Positions 1 through 7,910 are shown, counted from the stretch's first letter. The stretch: DNA of 64,000 bases from Halorubrum aethiopicum (GCF_001542905.1 NZ_LOAJ01000001.1:2542001-2606000); one strand, 5' to 3'. The notes: generated from the sequence alone by a model not told the origin. Program-made: numbers and translations.

Positions 1-214
1 GCCCGACGAGGGCGACGCGCTCGGCGGCAGCGAGGACGCGACGCGGCTGATGCGCGCGGTCCAGCGGAACGGCGGCGAGGCGACCTACGTCGGCTTCGGC
101 GCGAGCAACCCGACCGGCCACCACACCGCGACGTTCGACGTCGACGAGGCGGTCATCCCGCTCGCGGTCGACACCCTGACCGACGCGATCCGGTCGCTGT
201 CGACCGCGGAGTGA
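1..214 (+). CDS. M20-family amidohydrolase, C-terminal fragment
   Basis: The window opens inside this gene; the reading frame starts at base 2 and ends at a TGA at 212-214, leaving about 70 residues. They contain a GSED motif near the start of the fragment and a GxxxPTGHHT stretch, followed by a hydrophobic helix to the end. This matches the C-terminal metal-binding and final-helix region of M20 amidohydrolases of the AbgB / N-acyl-amino-acid hydrolase type, which hydrolyse amide bonds using two metal ions. The fragment cannot give a substrate. Family call from pattern recall. Confidence 0.65.
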   Translation, partial: PDEGDALGGSEDATRLMRAVQRNGGEATYVGFGASNPTGHHTATFDVDEAVIPLAVDTLTDAIRSLSTAE

Positions 215-265
215 CCGGGGTACCCTCCGACGGGAGTCGTCATCCGGCCCCCGAGCCAGCAGCCG

Positions 266-490
266 TCACGCGAACTCCGCCAGCGCCAGGAGGACGCTCG
301 GCGCGGCGAGCAGCACGAGGCCGACGAGCATCAGCCCCGCGGGGATCCAGAGCAGTCCCGTCTCGGTGAGCGCCCAGAGCGCGATCCCCGCGAGGACGGC
401 GATCAGACCGACGGCACGAAGCAGCCAACTGACGACGCCCTCCAGGCCGGCGTCGGCGACGAGGTCGACCGCGTCCAGTAGCTCGTCCAT
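266..490 (-). CDS. Small two-helix membrane protein
   Basis: A 74-residue protein starting at ATG 488-490. It has an acidic/amphipathic N-terminus (about residues 1-20) and then two hydrophobic segments (about 23-41 and 46-70) separated by a short turn with T-E-T-G-L. No catalytic motif is visible. It is convergent with the amidohydrolase fragment and shares an intergenic region containing 19-nt tandem repeats with the divergent threonine-dehydratase-like gene. Function not recognised; small proteins of this layout are common in haloarchaea. Confidence 0.6.
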   Translation of the reverse strand: MDELLDAVDLVADAGLEGVVSWLLRAVGLIAVLAGIALWALTETGLLWIPAGLMLVGLVLLAAPSVLLALAEFA

Positions 491-518
491 GGGGGGCGTC
501 TCGCGCTCGGAGAAACTT

Positions 519-594
519 GAGCGGATCGGACGTGGCCGAGCCGATCGGACGTGACCGAACCGGTCGGACGTGACTGAGCCGATCGGACGTGGCC
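519..594. repeat. Four tandem 19-nt repeats
   Basis: Four consecutive copies of a 19-nt unit with core GATCGGACGTG and variation at a few positions. They lie in the divergent intergenic region (491-788) between the small membrane protein and the threonine-dehydratase-like gene. The units contain CGGACGTGxCCG-type partial symmetry. They could be tandem regulator sites or a simple minisatellite. Confidence 0.7.
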
Positions 595-788
595 GAGGGG
601 CGTGGCGGTGATCGAGCGGAGCGGACGCGGGTCGAGCGGAGCCGGCGAATCGATCCGCATGCGAACGCTTATCGACGTCCGTGGAGACGGCAAAGCAAGG
701 TGATGTCCATGGGACGTGACGACACGAGACACGTCGAAGCGGCACCGAATCGGGACGCGCTCGACGGGAGACGCGGGAGGTGGCGGGC

Positions 789-1805
789 GTGAGCCGGTAC
801 GAGCCAGTCGACTCGCCGGACGCGACGACGATATTCCCGTACCACGACCTCACGCCGCCGGAGCCGGGCGACGTGTACGAGGCCCGCGAGGTCGTCTCCC
901 GCTACCTCCCGCGGACGCCGCTGGTCCGCAGCGAGGCGCTCTCCGCGGAGACCGGCGCGGAGGTCTACTTCAAGCGCGAGGACACGCTCCCGACGGGCGC
1001 GTTCAAGGTCCGCGGCGGCGTCACGCTGGGCCACCGCCTCCCCGAGGAATTCCGCGAGGCGGGGCTCGTCGCGGCGTCGACGGGGAACCACGGCCAGTCC
1101 GTCGCCTACGCCGGCCGCGAGTTCGGCGTCCCGGTGACGATCGCCGTTCCGTCCGACCCGAACCCGGAGAAGGTGGCCGCGATGGAGCGGTTCGGCGCGG
1201 AGGTCGTCGCGACCGGCGCCGACTACGACGAGGCGCGCGAGTGGGCCGAGCGCCGGGCGGCCGAGGACGGGCTCCGCTACGTCCACTCGGCGAACGAGCC
1301 CGACCTCGTCGCCGGCGTCGCCACGGCCGGACTGGAGGTGCTGGAGACGCTCCCGGACGTCGACCGCGTCGTGTGCCCGATCGGCGGCGGGAGCGGCGCG
1401 GCCGGGTACTGTCTGACGACCGGCGCGATCGGCGGCGCGGAGGTCGTGGGCGTCCAGTCCGCGGCCGCGGACGCGACCTACCGGGCGTACCACGAGGGCC
1501 ATCTCGACCCGGCGGAGTCGGCGACGACGGAGGCGGAGGGGATCTCCTCGCGGGCCCCGTTCGCGCTCACGGTCGGGATCCTCCGCGACCGGCTGGACGA
1601 CCTGATCACGGTCCCGGAGGCGGCGATCTGGGACGGCGTCCGCGACGTGCTGGCGGACGAACGGATCCTCATCGAGGGGGCCTGCGCGTCCGCCGTCGCC
1701 GCGGTGCGGTCGATGGACGACATCGAGGGCGAGACCGTCGTCGTCCCGACCACCGGCCGGAACCTCTCGACCGAGAAGCTCCGGCGGGCGGTCGCCCCGG
1801 AGTGA
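789..1805 (+). CDS. Threonine/serine dehydratase-like PLP enzyme (fold type II)
   Basis: A 338-residue cytosolic enzyme of the tryptophan-synthase-beta / threonine ammonia-lyase family. The PLP lysine is in TGAFKVRG (about K73). STGNHGQS (about 98-105) binds the substrate carboxylate, and the glycine loop GGGSGAAG (about 199-206) binds the PLP phosphate. No C-terminal ACT regulatory domain is present, so it resembles catabolic or archaeal single-domain threonine/serine dehydratases making 2-oxobutyrate or pyruvate plus ammonia. GTG 789 is preferred over GTG 780 because a GGGAGGTGG Shine-Dalgarno-like stretch at 775-783 sits just before it. Substrate (threonine, serine or hydroxyaspartate) is not resolved. 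Confidence 0.85.
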   Translation: MSRYEPVDSPDATTIFPYHDLTPPEPGDVYEAREVVSRYLPRTPLVRSEALSAETGAEVYFKREDTLPTGAFKVRGGVTLGHRLPEEFREAGLVAASTGNHGQSVAYAGREFGVPVTIAVPSDPNPEKVAAMERFGAEVVATGADYDEAREWAERRAAEDGLRYVHSANEPDLVAGVATAGLEVLETLPDVDRVVCPIGGGSGAAGYCLTTGAIGGAEVVGVQSAAADATYRAYHEGHLDPAESATTEAEGISSRAPFALTVGILRDRLDDLITVPEAAIWDGVRDVLADERILIEGACASAVAAVRSMDDIEGETVVVPTTGRNLSTEKLRRAVAPE

Positions 1806-1886
1806 GACCGGACGCGCCGGGCCCGTTCCGGTCACGCCTCGCTCGCCCGATAGGATTAATTGGGTGGCCGGTCGTTGGTTTAGACT

Positions 1887-1903
1887 GGTTGTCAATAACA
1901 ACC
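1887..1903. promoter_or_regulatory. Palindrome upstream of tail-tube gene pair
   Basis: A perfect inverted repeat GGTTGT-CAATA-ACAACC lies 74 nt before the first gp19-like gene, downstream of an AT-rich TTAATT (about 1856-1861) that could be the TATA element. The ATG at 1904 directly after it opens a 27-codon frame ending at 1987, overlapping the start of the next gene by 11 nt. The palindrome could be an operator or a small hairpin. Confidence 0.4.
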
Positions 1904-1976
1904 ATGATCCGGAACACACTCGCCTCGACGGGCGGAGCGACGGACGAACGCGGACGGGACTCTCGGGGGTGCGCCG

Positions 1977-2417
1977 ATGCCGGATAGACACGGGCCGTAC
2001 CGGCGGATCCGGTTCCTCCTCGAGATCGACGGCGTCGAGAAGGCGGGCTTCAGCCGCTGTTCGCTCCCGACCGCGCGGACGGACGTGATCGAGTACCGCG
2101 AGGGGAACGAGCCGCCCACGCCGCGCAAGCTCGGCGGGCTCGGCCGGCACGACCCGCTCGTGTTGGAGAGCGGCGTGACCGACGGCTCCCTCGCGCTCTA
2201 CGAGTGGCGGAAGCTGGTCGAACAGGGGAAACTCGGCGAGGCCCGTCGGTCGATCGCGGTCGTCCTCCTCGACGAGGAGGGGAGTTCCGGGCCGCGGTGG
2301 GAGCTCCGGAACGCGTGGCCGAGCCGCTACGACGCTCCCGACCTCGCCGCCGACCGGTCCGAGGTCGCGATCGAACGGCTCGAGATCGTTCACGAGGGGA
2401 TGGAACGGACCGCATAG
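1977..2417 (+). CDS. Phage tail tube (T4 gp19)-like protein 1
   Basis: A 146-residue protein that opens with PYRRIRFLLEIDGVEKAGFSR and continues with an extended strand pattern, LESGVTDGSLALYEW and a closing EVAIERLEIVHEGM. This is the signature of the gp19 / conserved phage-tail-region family (TIGR02241 / PF06841 as recalled), whose members form the inner tube of contractile tails and extracellular contractile injection systems. Start ATG 1977 is preceded by CGGGGGTG. A homologue follows 65 bp later, and no sheath, baseplate, spike or AAA+ gene is seen within this window, so a working injection machine cannot be inferred. Confidence 0.75.
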   Translation: MPDRHGPYRRIRFLLEIDGVEKAGFSRCSLPTARTDVIEYREGNEPPTPRKLGGLGRHDPLVLESGVTDGSLALYEWRKLVEQGKLGEARRSIAVVLLDEEGSSGPRWELRNAWPSRYDAPDLAADRSEVAIERLEIVHEGMERTA

Positions 2418-2482
2418 CATGGTCGACCGCCGAACACGCCCGCGGTCGCCGCGGGAACGGAACCGAGAGGGAGGGAGCCGCG

Positions 2483-2971
2483 ATGTCGGGAGGTGACCGG
2501 TCGGAGCCGTACCCGAGCCACCGGTTCCTGGTCGAGATCGACGGGGTCGGCGCGGCGGGCTTCAGCGAGGTGCGCGGGCTGTCGGCGCGCGACGACGACG
2601 AACCGGAGGGCGATGGGCCGCTCTGGCGACGGCTCCTGGCGCGCGACGCGTCGTGGGGGACCGCCCGGGCGGGCGACCTCGACGCCCGCGGGTCAGCGAC
2701 CGCGTCGTCGCGGCTCGAGCTCCGACGCGGCGTGACCGACCGGACGGAGCTGTGGGAGTGGTTCCGCGAGTGGACCGACGGGCGCGGGACGGCGCGACCC
2801 GTCAGGGTAGTCCTGTTGGACGAGCGCGGCGATCCGGCCCGCGTCTGGCGGTGCGAGCGCGCCCGTCCGGTGCGGTGGGACGGTCCGGCCCTCTCGGCCC
2901 TCGACTCGGGCGTCGCGACCGAGACGTTCGAGCTGGCACACGACGGGGTCACGGAGGTGTCCGCGGAGTGA
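2483..2971 (+). CDS. Phage tail tube (T4 gp19)-like protein 2
   Basis: A 162-residue paralogue of the preceding gene. It shares the opening HRFLVEIDGVGAAGFSEVRG, the central LRRGVTDRTELWEWF and the C-terminal TETFELAHDGV, spaced as in the first copy. Paralogue 2 has an extra charged loop (about residues 38-68). ATG 2483 follows a GAGGGAGGGAG ribosome-binding stretch. Contractile injection loci usually carry two or three such tube paralogues, so a pair is natural; what is unusual is the absence of the rest of the machine. An HhH protein follows 50 bp later, probably in the same operon. Confidence 0.75.
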   Translation: MSGGDRSEPYPSHRFLVEIDGVGAAGFSEVRGLSARDDDEPEGDGPLWRRLLARDASWGTARAGDLDARGSATASSRLELRRGVTDRTELWEWFREWTDGRGTARPVRVVLLDERGDPARVWRCERARPVRWDGPALSALDSGVATETFELAHDGVTEVSAE

Positions 2972-3020
2972 TCCGACGGGCCGCCGTTCCCGTCGCTCCG
3001 TCACCCAGGAGGTGTCGAGC

Positions 3021-3863
3021 GTGAGTTCGCTCGAGGACGTCTACGGGGTCGGCGAGGTCCGCGCGGCGCGGCTCCGCGAGCACGGATTGGAGTCCGTCGA
3101 GGAGGTCGCGAACGCGCCGATCGACGGCCTGGCGGACCTGCTCGACGGGGTCGGTCGCCAGCGCGCGCGACAGGTCCGCTCCTCCGCGAGGCGGATCGCC
3201 GCGGAGGAGGGGGTCGGCCGGCCGCGTCCGGGCGGTGACGACGGTGGGGAGGGACCGCCGGAGCGACCGCGAGACGGGTCGCCGAGGGCCGCCGCCGGCC
3301 ACGTGACGACGAGGCGGGTCCCCGCCGCCGACGCGGTCGTCGTCGTTCCGGGGCGCGCGTTCCTGACGCGCGCCGGCGGAACCGACCACCCTGGCCCCTT
3401 GGGGCACGCGCTGGCGTCGGTCCCCGGCGACGGCTTCCTCGAGGCGGATCCGACGGACTGGACGGTCGTGTTGTGCCCGCCGGATCGGACCGCCGCGGCG
3501 GCACCCGGCCTCTACGAGGCGCTCGCCGACGACGAGGGGGACGCCCGATCCGCCGTCGACTCCTTCCTGGCCGGCGTCCTCCGACCGGGATCCCTGATCC
3601 CCGGCGACGCCGTCCGGGACCTCTACGAGCGACGCCCGGACCTCGAGTCCGAACTCGACGCCGTCCTGCGGAACGGGACGGTCCTCCGTCGCGGCGACTC
3701 GTTCGACCTCGGCGATCCCGGCGAGGCGGAACTGCTCGCCTCGGCGGGGGCGTACCTCCGCGGCGACCGCGTCCTCCCGGAGGGCGCGGCGTTCGACGCC
3801 GGATCGGCGGTTCCGGGGGAGGCCCCCCGCCGCGGGCGTCGTTCCTCTCGCCCGGCGTCGTGA
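3021..3863 (+). CDS. Helix-hairpin-helix protein, frameshifted near its end
   Basis: A 280-residue protein with GTG start 3021 placed by AGGAGGTG at 3007-3014. Residues about 4-55 contain two helix-hairpin-helix units (GVGEVRAARLREHG and LLDGVGRQRARQVR), a fold that usually binds DNA non-specifically. A glycine/arginine-rich linker follows, then a C-terminal region of repeated G-x-x-L-x-x-G-D/S turns (LRPGSLIPGD, LRRGDSF, LRGDRVLPEG). The last 12 or so codons turn arginine-rich after a run of C at 3825-3830, while the frame one base back continues the same repeat pattern to 3988, so the gene is probably frameshifted. Function unknown; operon context is the two tube-like genes. Confidence 0.6.
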   Translation: MSSLEDVYGVGEVRAARLREHGLESVEEVANAPIDGLADLLDGVGRQRARQVRSSARRIAAEEGVGRPRPGGDDGGEGPPERPRDGSPRAAAGHVTTRRVPAADAVVVVPGRAFLTRAGGTDHPGPLGHALASVPGDGFLEADPTDWTVVLCPPDRTAAAAPGLYEALADDEGDARSAVDSFLAGVLRPGSLIPGDAVRDLYERRPDLESELDAVLRNGTVLRRGDSFDLGDPGEAELLASAGAYLRGDRVLPEGAAFDAGSAVPGEAPRRGRRSSRPAS

Positions 3864-3988
3864 CCGTTCCCGGTCGGCGCGTGCTCGGGAGCCTCGACGC
3901 CGACACCGACGCCGGCGACGACCCCGCGCTCGCGCTGCTCCGGGCGGGCGGGGTGTTGCTCCCGGCCGACGCCGTCCGGGAGCGGTGA
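3824..3988 (+). pseudogene. Displaced C-terminal part of the HhH protein (-1 frame)
   Basis: From about 3830 the frame ending in TGA at 3986-3988 reads ASFLSPGVVTVPGRRVLGSL and LLRAGGVLLPADAVRER, the same hydrophobic-P-G repeat style as the upstream protein. Joining requires a single missing base in the GGGGGAGGCCCCCC stretch at 3816-3831. Either the deposited sequence lacks a base or the gene is mutated. The zero-frame codons around the C run do not form a canonical -1 slippery heptamer. Confidence 0.6.
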
Positions 3989-4025
3989 AGCGGCGAGGGC
4001 GACGCTTCCTCCACCCTCGGACCCC

Positions 4026-5201
4026 TCAGGCGACGCTCCGCTCGGTGAGCGTGTCGCCGCGCTCGAACCGGTCGCCCGCGAGCGGCGAGACGTCGAGGAG
4101 GTCCGTCTCCCCGTCGACGACGAGGTCGGCGGCGATCCGTCCGGAGGCGGGCGCGTGCTGGAAACCGTGTCCCGAGAAGCCCGCGACGGTCACGAGGCCG
4201 GGGAGCGTCTCCTCGACGATCGGGTGGTGGTCGGGGGTGACCGCGTACAGCCCGGCCCAGCCGCGCTGTATCCGGGTGTCGAGCCCGAAGTACTCGGCGT
4301 ACTCGGCGGCGTTCTCGACCGCGCGCGCGGCCCACTCCACGTCCATCCCCTCGTCGTAGGCGTCGGGGTCCTGGTCGGGGTCGTCGTCCGTCTCGAAGTG
4401 GCCGCCGACGAGCGCCACCCCGTCCCGTTCGGGCCGGAAGTACGACCCCGTCTCGAGGTCGATCGTCAGCGGGACCGACTCGGGCACCGGCGGCGTCGGG
4501 TCCACGACCGCGATCTGCCGCCGGCGGGGGGCGATCGGGAGGTCGACGCCGGCCATCTCCCCGATCGCCGCCGCCCACGCGCCCGCGGCGTTGACGACGC
4601 AGTCGACCTCGCGGCGCTCGGATCCCTCCCCTCCCGCGCCGGCCGGGCGGACGTCCGCGCCGACGACGCGGTCGCCCTCGCGGTGGAGGTCGGTAACGGC
4701 CGTCTTCGTCAGGATCTCGACGCCGCGCTCGCGGGCGGCCTCGGCGTACCCCTGGACGGCGAGGTTCGGGTCGGCGATCCCGTCGTCGGGGTTGTACGTC
4801 GCCGCGACGAACGGGTCGGGGTCGAGCCCCGGACAGTGCTCGGTCGCCTCCTCGGGGGTGAGCAGCTCGCTTCCCGCGCCGAGTTCGCGCTGCATCTCGA
4901 CGTTCTCGCGGAACCGCTCCGCGGTCTCCTCCGAGCGGGCGAGGAACAGGTAGCCGTTCTTCCGCAGGCCGATGTCGACGCCGAACCGCTCCTCGAAGGC
5001 GTTCCAGACCTCCTTGCTGGCGAGCGAGAGTTCGACGTTCACGCGCGTCGAGAACTGCGACCGGATCCCGCCGGCCGAGCGGGCGGTGCTCGCGTTCCCG
5101 AGCGATCCCTTCTCGACGAGCGTCACGTCCGCGCCGCGGTCCGCGAGCGAGTAGGCGGCGGAGAGTCCGACGACCCCTCCGCCGACGACGAGTGCGTCCA
5201 T
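4026..5201 (-). CDS. FAD-dependent D-amino-acid oxidase/sarcosine-oxidase family protein
   Basis: A 391-residue flavoenzyme. The N-terminal VVGGGVVGLSAAYSLADRG (about 5-23) is the Rossmann dinucleotide motif, followed by an acidic residue ending strand 2. STARSAGGIRSQFS (about 40-53) is the FAD-contacting loop, and the C-terminal GFSGHGFQHAPASG (about 343-356) is the conserved DAO-family flavin motif. Family members oxidise secondary or D-amino acids (sarcosine, glycine, proline, dimethylglycine) to imines. It is divergent from an ornithine-cyclodeaminase-family gene and near amino-acid-type ABC transporters, which fits amino acid catabolism. Exact substrate not determined. Confidence 0.85.
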   Translation of the reverse strand: MDALVVGGGVVGLSAAYSLADRGADVTLVEKGSLGNASTARSAGGIRSQFSTRVNVELSLASKEVWNAFEERFGVDIGLRKNGYLFLARSEETAERFRENVEMQRELGAGSELLTPEEATEHCPGLDPDPFVAATYNPDDGIADPNLAVQGYAEAARERGVEILTKTAVTDLHREGDRVVGADVRPAGAGGEGSERREVDCVVNAAGAWAAAIGEMAGVDLPIAPRRRQIAVVDPTPPVPESVPLTIDLETGSYFRPERDGVALVGGHFETDDDPDQDPDAYDEGMDVEWAARAVENAAEYAEYFGLDTRIQRGWAGLYAVTPDHHPIVEETLPGLVTVAGFSGHGFQHAPASGRIAADLVVDGETDLLDVSPLAGDRFERGDTLTERSVA

Positions 5202-5256
5202 ATCACTCGATCGCCCCCCCGGAATATAAACGTACGACGCCGCCGGCCGATCCGGT

Positions 5257-5335
5257 GATCGCGCCGACCGTCGCGTCGACTATCGTGCCGATCACCGCGC
5301 CGACCACCGTGCCGACCGTCGCGGCGACGATCAGG
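5257..5335. repeat. Imperfect ~12-nt tandem repeats in divergent promoter region
   Basis: Between the divergent flavoenzyme (start 5201) and the ornithine-cyclodeaminase-family gene (start 5365), units resembling GTGCCGATCACC recur about six times. They read as a glycine-zipper-like stretch on the minus strand, but no in-frame ATG or GTG opens a separate gene there. They are treated here as non-coding repeats in the shared promoter. Confidence 0.5.
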
Positions 5336-5364
5336 CTAAGTCGCCGGGGGGCGACGCCCCGGAC

Positions 5365-6345
5365 ATGGTGCTCGTACTCTCCGCGGAGGAGGTCGAACGG
5401 AGCCTCGATCTGGCGGAACTCGTCGACGTGGTCGACGACGCGCTGGTCAAACAGGCCGCCGGCGAGGTCGAGCGGCCCCACCGGCCGCACTTCCCGGTCG
5501 GCGCGGGCCTCGACGGCGACGAGCCCGCGGGGACCGGGATCGCGATGCCGGCGTACGTCCACGGGGCGGACCACTACGCGACGAAACTCGTCGGCGTCCA
5601 CGAGGGGAACGCGGAGCGGGGCCTCCCGACGATCAACGCCCAGATCGCGCTCACGGACGCCCGGACTGGGCTCCCGAAGGCGTTCATGGCGGGAACGACG
5701 GTCACGAACGCCCGGACGGGCTGTATCGGCGCGGTCTCGGTGCGGGAGCTGGCACCGGAACCCGAGGAAGGCCTCATCCTCGGCGTCCTCGGCGCGGGCG
5801 CGCAGGCGCGCTGGCAGACCCGCGCGATCGCGACGGTCGCCGATCTCGCCGACGTGCGGATCCACTCGCCGTCCGACTCGCGGGTGGCGTGTGCCGCCGA
5901 CCTGAGCGACGAGGGGATCCCGGCGCGCGCGGTCGACTCCCCGAGGGAGGCCGTCGAGGGGGCGGACGTGGTCGTGACGGCGACGACCGCGACCGAGCCC
6001 GTCTTCCCGCCGGACGCGCTCGGCGAGGGGGCCCTCGTCGTCGCCGTCGGCGCGTTCACCGAGGAGATGCAGGAACTCGATCCGCGCGTCCTCGAGCGCG
6101 CCGAGCGCGTGTTCGCCGACGTGCCCGAGGAGGTCGCGGGGACCGGCGACCTCCTCGCGACCGATCTCGACGCGGACGACCTGGTCGAACTCGGCGTGCC
6201 CCTCGCGGACGGGTACGTCCGGGAGTCGCCGGAGGGGATCCTGGCCGTGGTGAGCGTCGGGTCCGCGACGCTGGACGCCGCGGCGGGGGAGACGGTCTAC
6301 CGGGAAGCGGTAGAGACGGGCGACGGGACCGAACTCTCGCTGTAG
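5365..6345 (+). CDS. Ornithine cyclodeaminase / mu-crystallin family protein
   Basis: A 326-residue protein of the OCD/mu-crystallin family. The N-terminal substrate domain contains RPHFPVG (about 34-40) and the YATKLVGVHEGN stretch (about 71-82). The NAD(P) Rossmann motif LGVLGAGAQARWQ is at about 140-152, and the VVVTATTATEPVF stretch follows. Relatives deaminate ornithine to proline, reduce ketimines or act as alanine dehydrogenase, so the substrate is uncertain. It starts 163 bp from the divergent flavoenzyme and precedes a Liv-type transporter, suggesting import and breakdown of an amino acid or amino-acid-like compound. Confidence 0.85.
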   Translation: MVLVLSAEEVERSLDLAELVDVVDDALVKQAAGEVERPHRPHFPVGAGLDGDEPAGTGIAMPAYVHGADHYATKLVGVHEGNAERGLPTINAQIALTDARTGLPKAFMAGTTVTNARTGCIGAVSVRELAPEPEEGLILGVLGAGAQARWQTRAIATVADLADVRIHSPSDSRVACAADLSDEGIPARAVDSPREAVEGADVVVTATTATEPVFPPDALGEGALVVAVGAFTEEMQELDPRVLERAERVFADVPEEVAGTGDLLATDLDADDLVELGVPLADGYVRESPEGILAVVSVGSATLDAAAGETVYREAVETGDGTELSL

Positions 6346-6435
6346 CGGCGGTCGACGCCGCCGACCGCCGAGACCGCGTCGCCGAGGCGAAACCTGTCGA
6401 ACATCCGAACAACTTGGCGATTTCTCTCGCCGGGT

Positions 6436-6462
6436 CGACCATGGTCGGCTCCGTTTTTAATA
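6436..6462 (+). promoter_or_regulatory. Promoter of ABC binding-protein gene with palindromic operator candidate
   Basis: A perfect 12-bp palindrome CGACCATGGTCG (6436-6447) sits directly before the AT-rich CCGTTTTTAATAG (about 6451-6463), the probable TATA element 27-30 nt ahead of the ATG at 6489. A regulator bound there would compete with TFB/TBP. Inference from position only. Confidence 0.5.
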
Positions 6463-6488
6463 GCTGATGGTCGGGATCTAGTATCCGA

Positions 6489-7910
6489 ATGCCATCTGAT
6501 AGCAATGAACTCGTGAATCGTCGTAGGTTCCTGACCGTCGCCGGAAGCAGCGGGATCGTCGGACTCTCCGGCTGCGTGAGCTTCGGCGGCGGCGAGGAGA
6601 GCGGCGGCGACGGGAGCGGGGACGGGAGCAGCGGGGACGACGGAAGCGGCGGCGACGGGGGCGGGGACGGGAGCAGCGGGGACGACGGAAGCGGCAGCGA
6701 CGACGGGAGCGACGACGGAAGCGACGCCCCCGAGACCATCTCGCTCGGTCAGCCCGCGTCGCTGAGCGGGCAGTGGGACTTCCTCCAGCCGGGGGTCTCA
6801 CAGGCGACCGACGCCGCGGTCGCCCACATCAACGAGGCCGGCGGACCGCTGGACGCGGAGCTGGAAGTGATCCGGCGGGACACCGCCGTCGACCCGCAGG
6901 AGGCGCGGACCGTCACGACCCAGCTGATCGAGAACGACGGGGTACCGGCGATCGTGGGCCTCTTCTCAAGCGAGATCAACCCGCTTTGGGACTTCCTCCA
7001 GGACTTCGAGGTCCCGATGGTCACCCCGTGGCCGGGGTCGACGTTCCTCGACACTCGCGGCGGGGACAAGGCGACGCCGGAGGACCTCTCGGACGACGAG
7101 TGGGTCTGGCGGACCGTCGTCGGCGACACCGTCCACACGAGCGGGAGCGCGGTGTACGCGCTCGAGAACGACCTCGATACCCTCGGCGTGCTCAACGGCA
7201 CCACCGAGGGCGAGCGCAGCTACGTCGACGGGTTCCTCTCCGTCTACGAGGACAACGGCGGGACGGTCGCCGAGCGGGTGGAAGTCGAGATCGGCGGATC
7301 GAGCTACCAGTCGGCGCTCAGCCGGCTCTTCGACGCCGAGTTCGACGCCTTCCTCGTGAGCCTCCCGCTGGAGTCCGCGATCACGGCGCTCTCGGACTGG
7401 TCCGACGCGGGGTACGGCCGCCAGCCGATCCTCTCGGACCCGCTGGCACAACAGGAGCTCGTCGACCAGGTCGGCAGCGACATCCACGGCGCGTGGGCCG
7501 GATCGCCCGGCCAATCGGGCCCGAGCTACGACACCTTCGAGGGGATCTACTCGGAGGAGGGCGACGCGGCGATCAACGCCTGGACGCCGCCCGCGTGGGA
7601 CGCCATGCAGGTGATCGCGCTGGCGATCGAGCGGGCGGGCGAGGCGACCCCGGAGGCGATAGAGCGCAACCTCGGGCCGGTCAGCCGTGACGGCGGGACG
7701 GAGGTCAGCACCTTCGCCGAGGGGAAGGAGGCGCTCGCCAACGGCGAGGAGATCTCCTACCAAGGTGCGGCGACGCCCACGAACTTCACCCAGCACGGCA
7801 ACGTCTTCGGCAGCGTCACGATAAGCACCGCCGGCGAAAACGGGTTCGAGGCGACGAGCGAGGTCCCGGCCGAGGACATCCGGGAGTACGTCGCCGAAGG
7901 CGAATACTGA
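6489..7910 (+). CDS. Liv/HAAT-type ABC transporter substrate-binding lipoprotein (transporter 1)
   Basis: A 473-residue exported solute-binding protein. NRRRFL (10-15) is a twin-arginine signal, and the lipobox LSGC puts the lipidated cysteine at 29. A Gly/Ser/Asp-rich linker built from tandem DNA repeats fills about 33-78. The type I periplasmic-binding fold then runs in normal order: ISLGQPASLSG, VPAIVGLFSSEI, GVLNGTTEGERSYVDGF, SSYQSALSRLF, FDAFLVSLP, WDAMQVIALAIERAG, then SYQGAATPTNF near the end. It heads a five-gene operon with permeases and ATPases. The ligand is probably an amino acid, amide or related compound; fold alone cannot tell. Confidence 0.88.
   Translation: MPSDSNELVNRRRFLTVAGSSGIVGLSGCVSFGGGEESGGDGSGDGSSGDDGSGGDGGGDGSSGDDGSGSDDGSDDGSDAPETISLGQPASLSGQWDFLQPGVSQATDAAVAHINEAGGPLDAELEVIRRDTAVDPQEARTVTTQLIENDGVPAIVGLFSSEINPLWDFLQDFEVPMVTPWPGSTFLDTRGGDKATPEDLSDDEWVWRTVVGDTVHTSGSAVYALENDLDTLGVLNGTTEGERSYVDGFLSVYEDNGGTVAERVEVEIGGSSYQSALSRLFDAEFDAFLVSLPLESAITALSDWSDAGYGRQPILSDPLAQQELVDQVGSDIHGAWAGSPGQSGPSYDTFEGIYSEEGDAAINAWTPPAWDAMQVIALAIERAGEATPEAIERNLGPVSRDGGTEVSTFAEGKEALANGEEISYQGAATPTNFTQHGNVFGSVTISTAGENGFEATSEVPAEDIREYVAEGEY

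Noticed and set aside
669-2420. Very long minus-strand open frame (583 codons) opposite the threonine dehydratase and tail-tube genes
   Set aside because: It is an artefact of GC-rich codon use; the plus-strand genes carry clear family motifs and the minus product is a featureless Arg/Pro-rich string.
3816-3831. Programmed -1 frameshift in the HhH gene
   Set aside because: The codon phase around the C run does not give an X-XXY-YYZ heptamer whose both tRNAs re-pair, so a missing base is simpler.
5203-5342. Glycine-zipper-like peptide on the minus strand in the divergent promoter
   Set aside because: The hydrophobic G-x3-G pattern comes from tandem DNA repeats; no ATG or GTG opens it in frame, and it would have to start inside the opposite gene.
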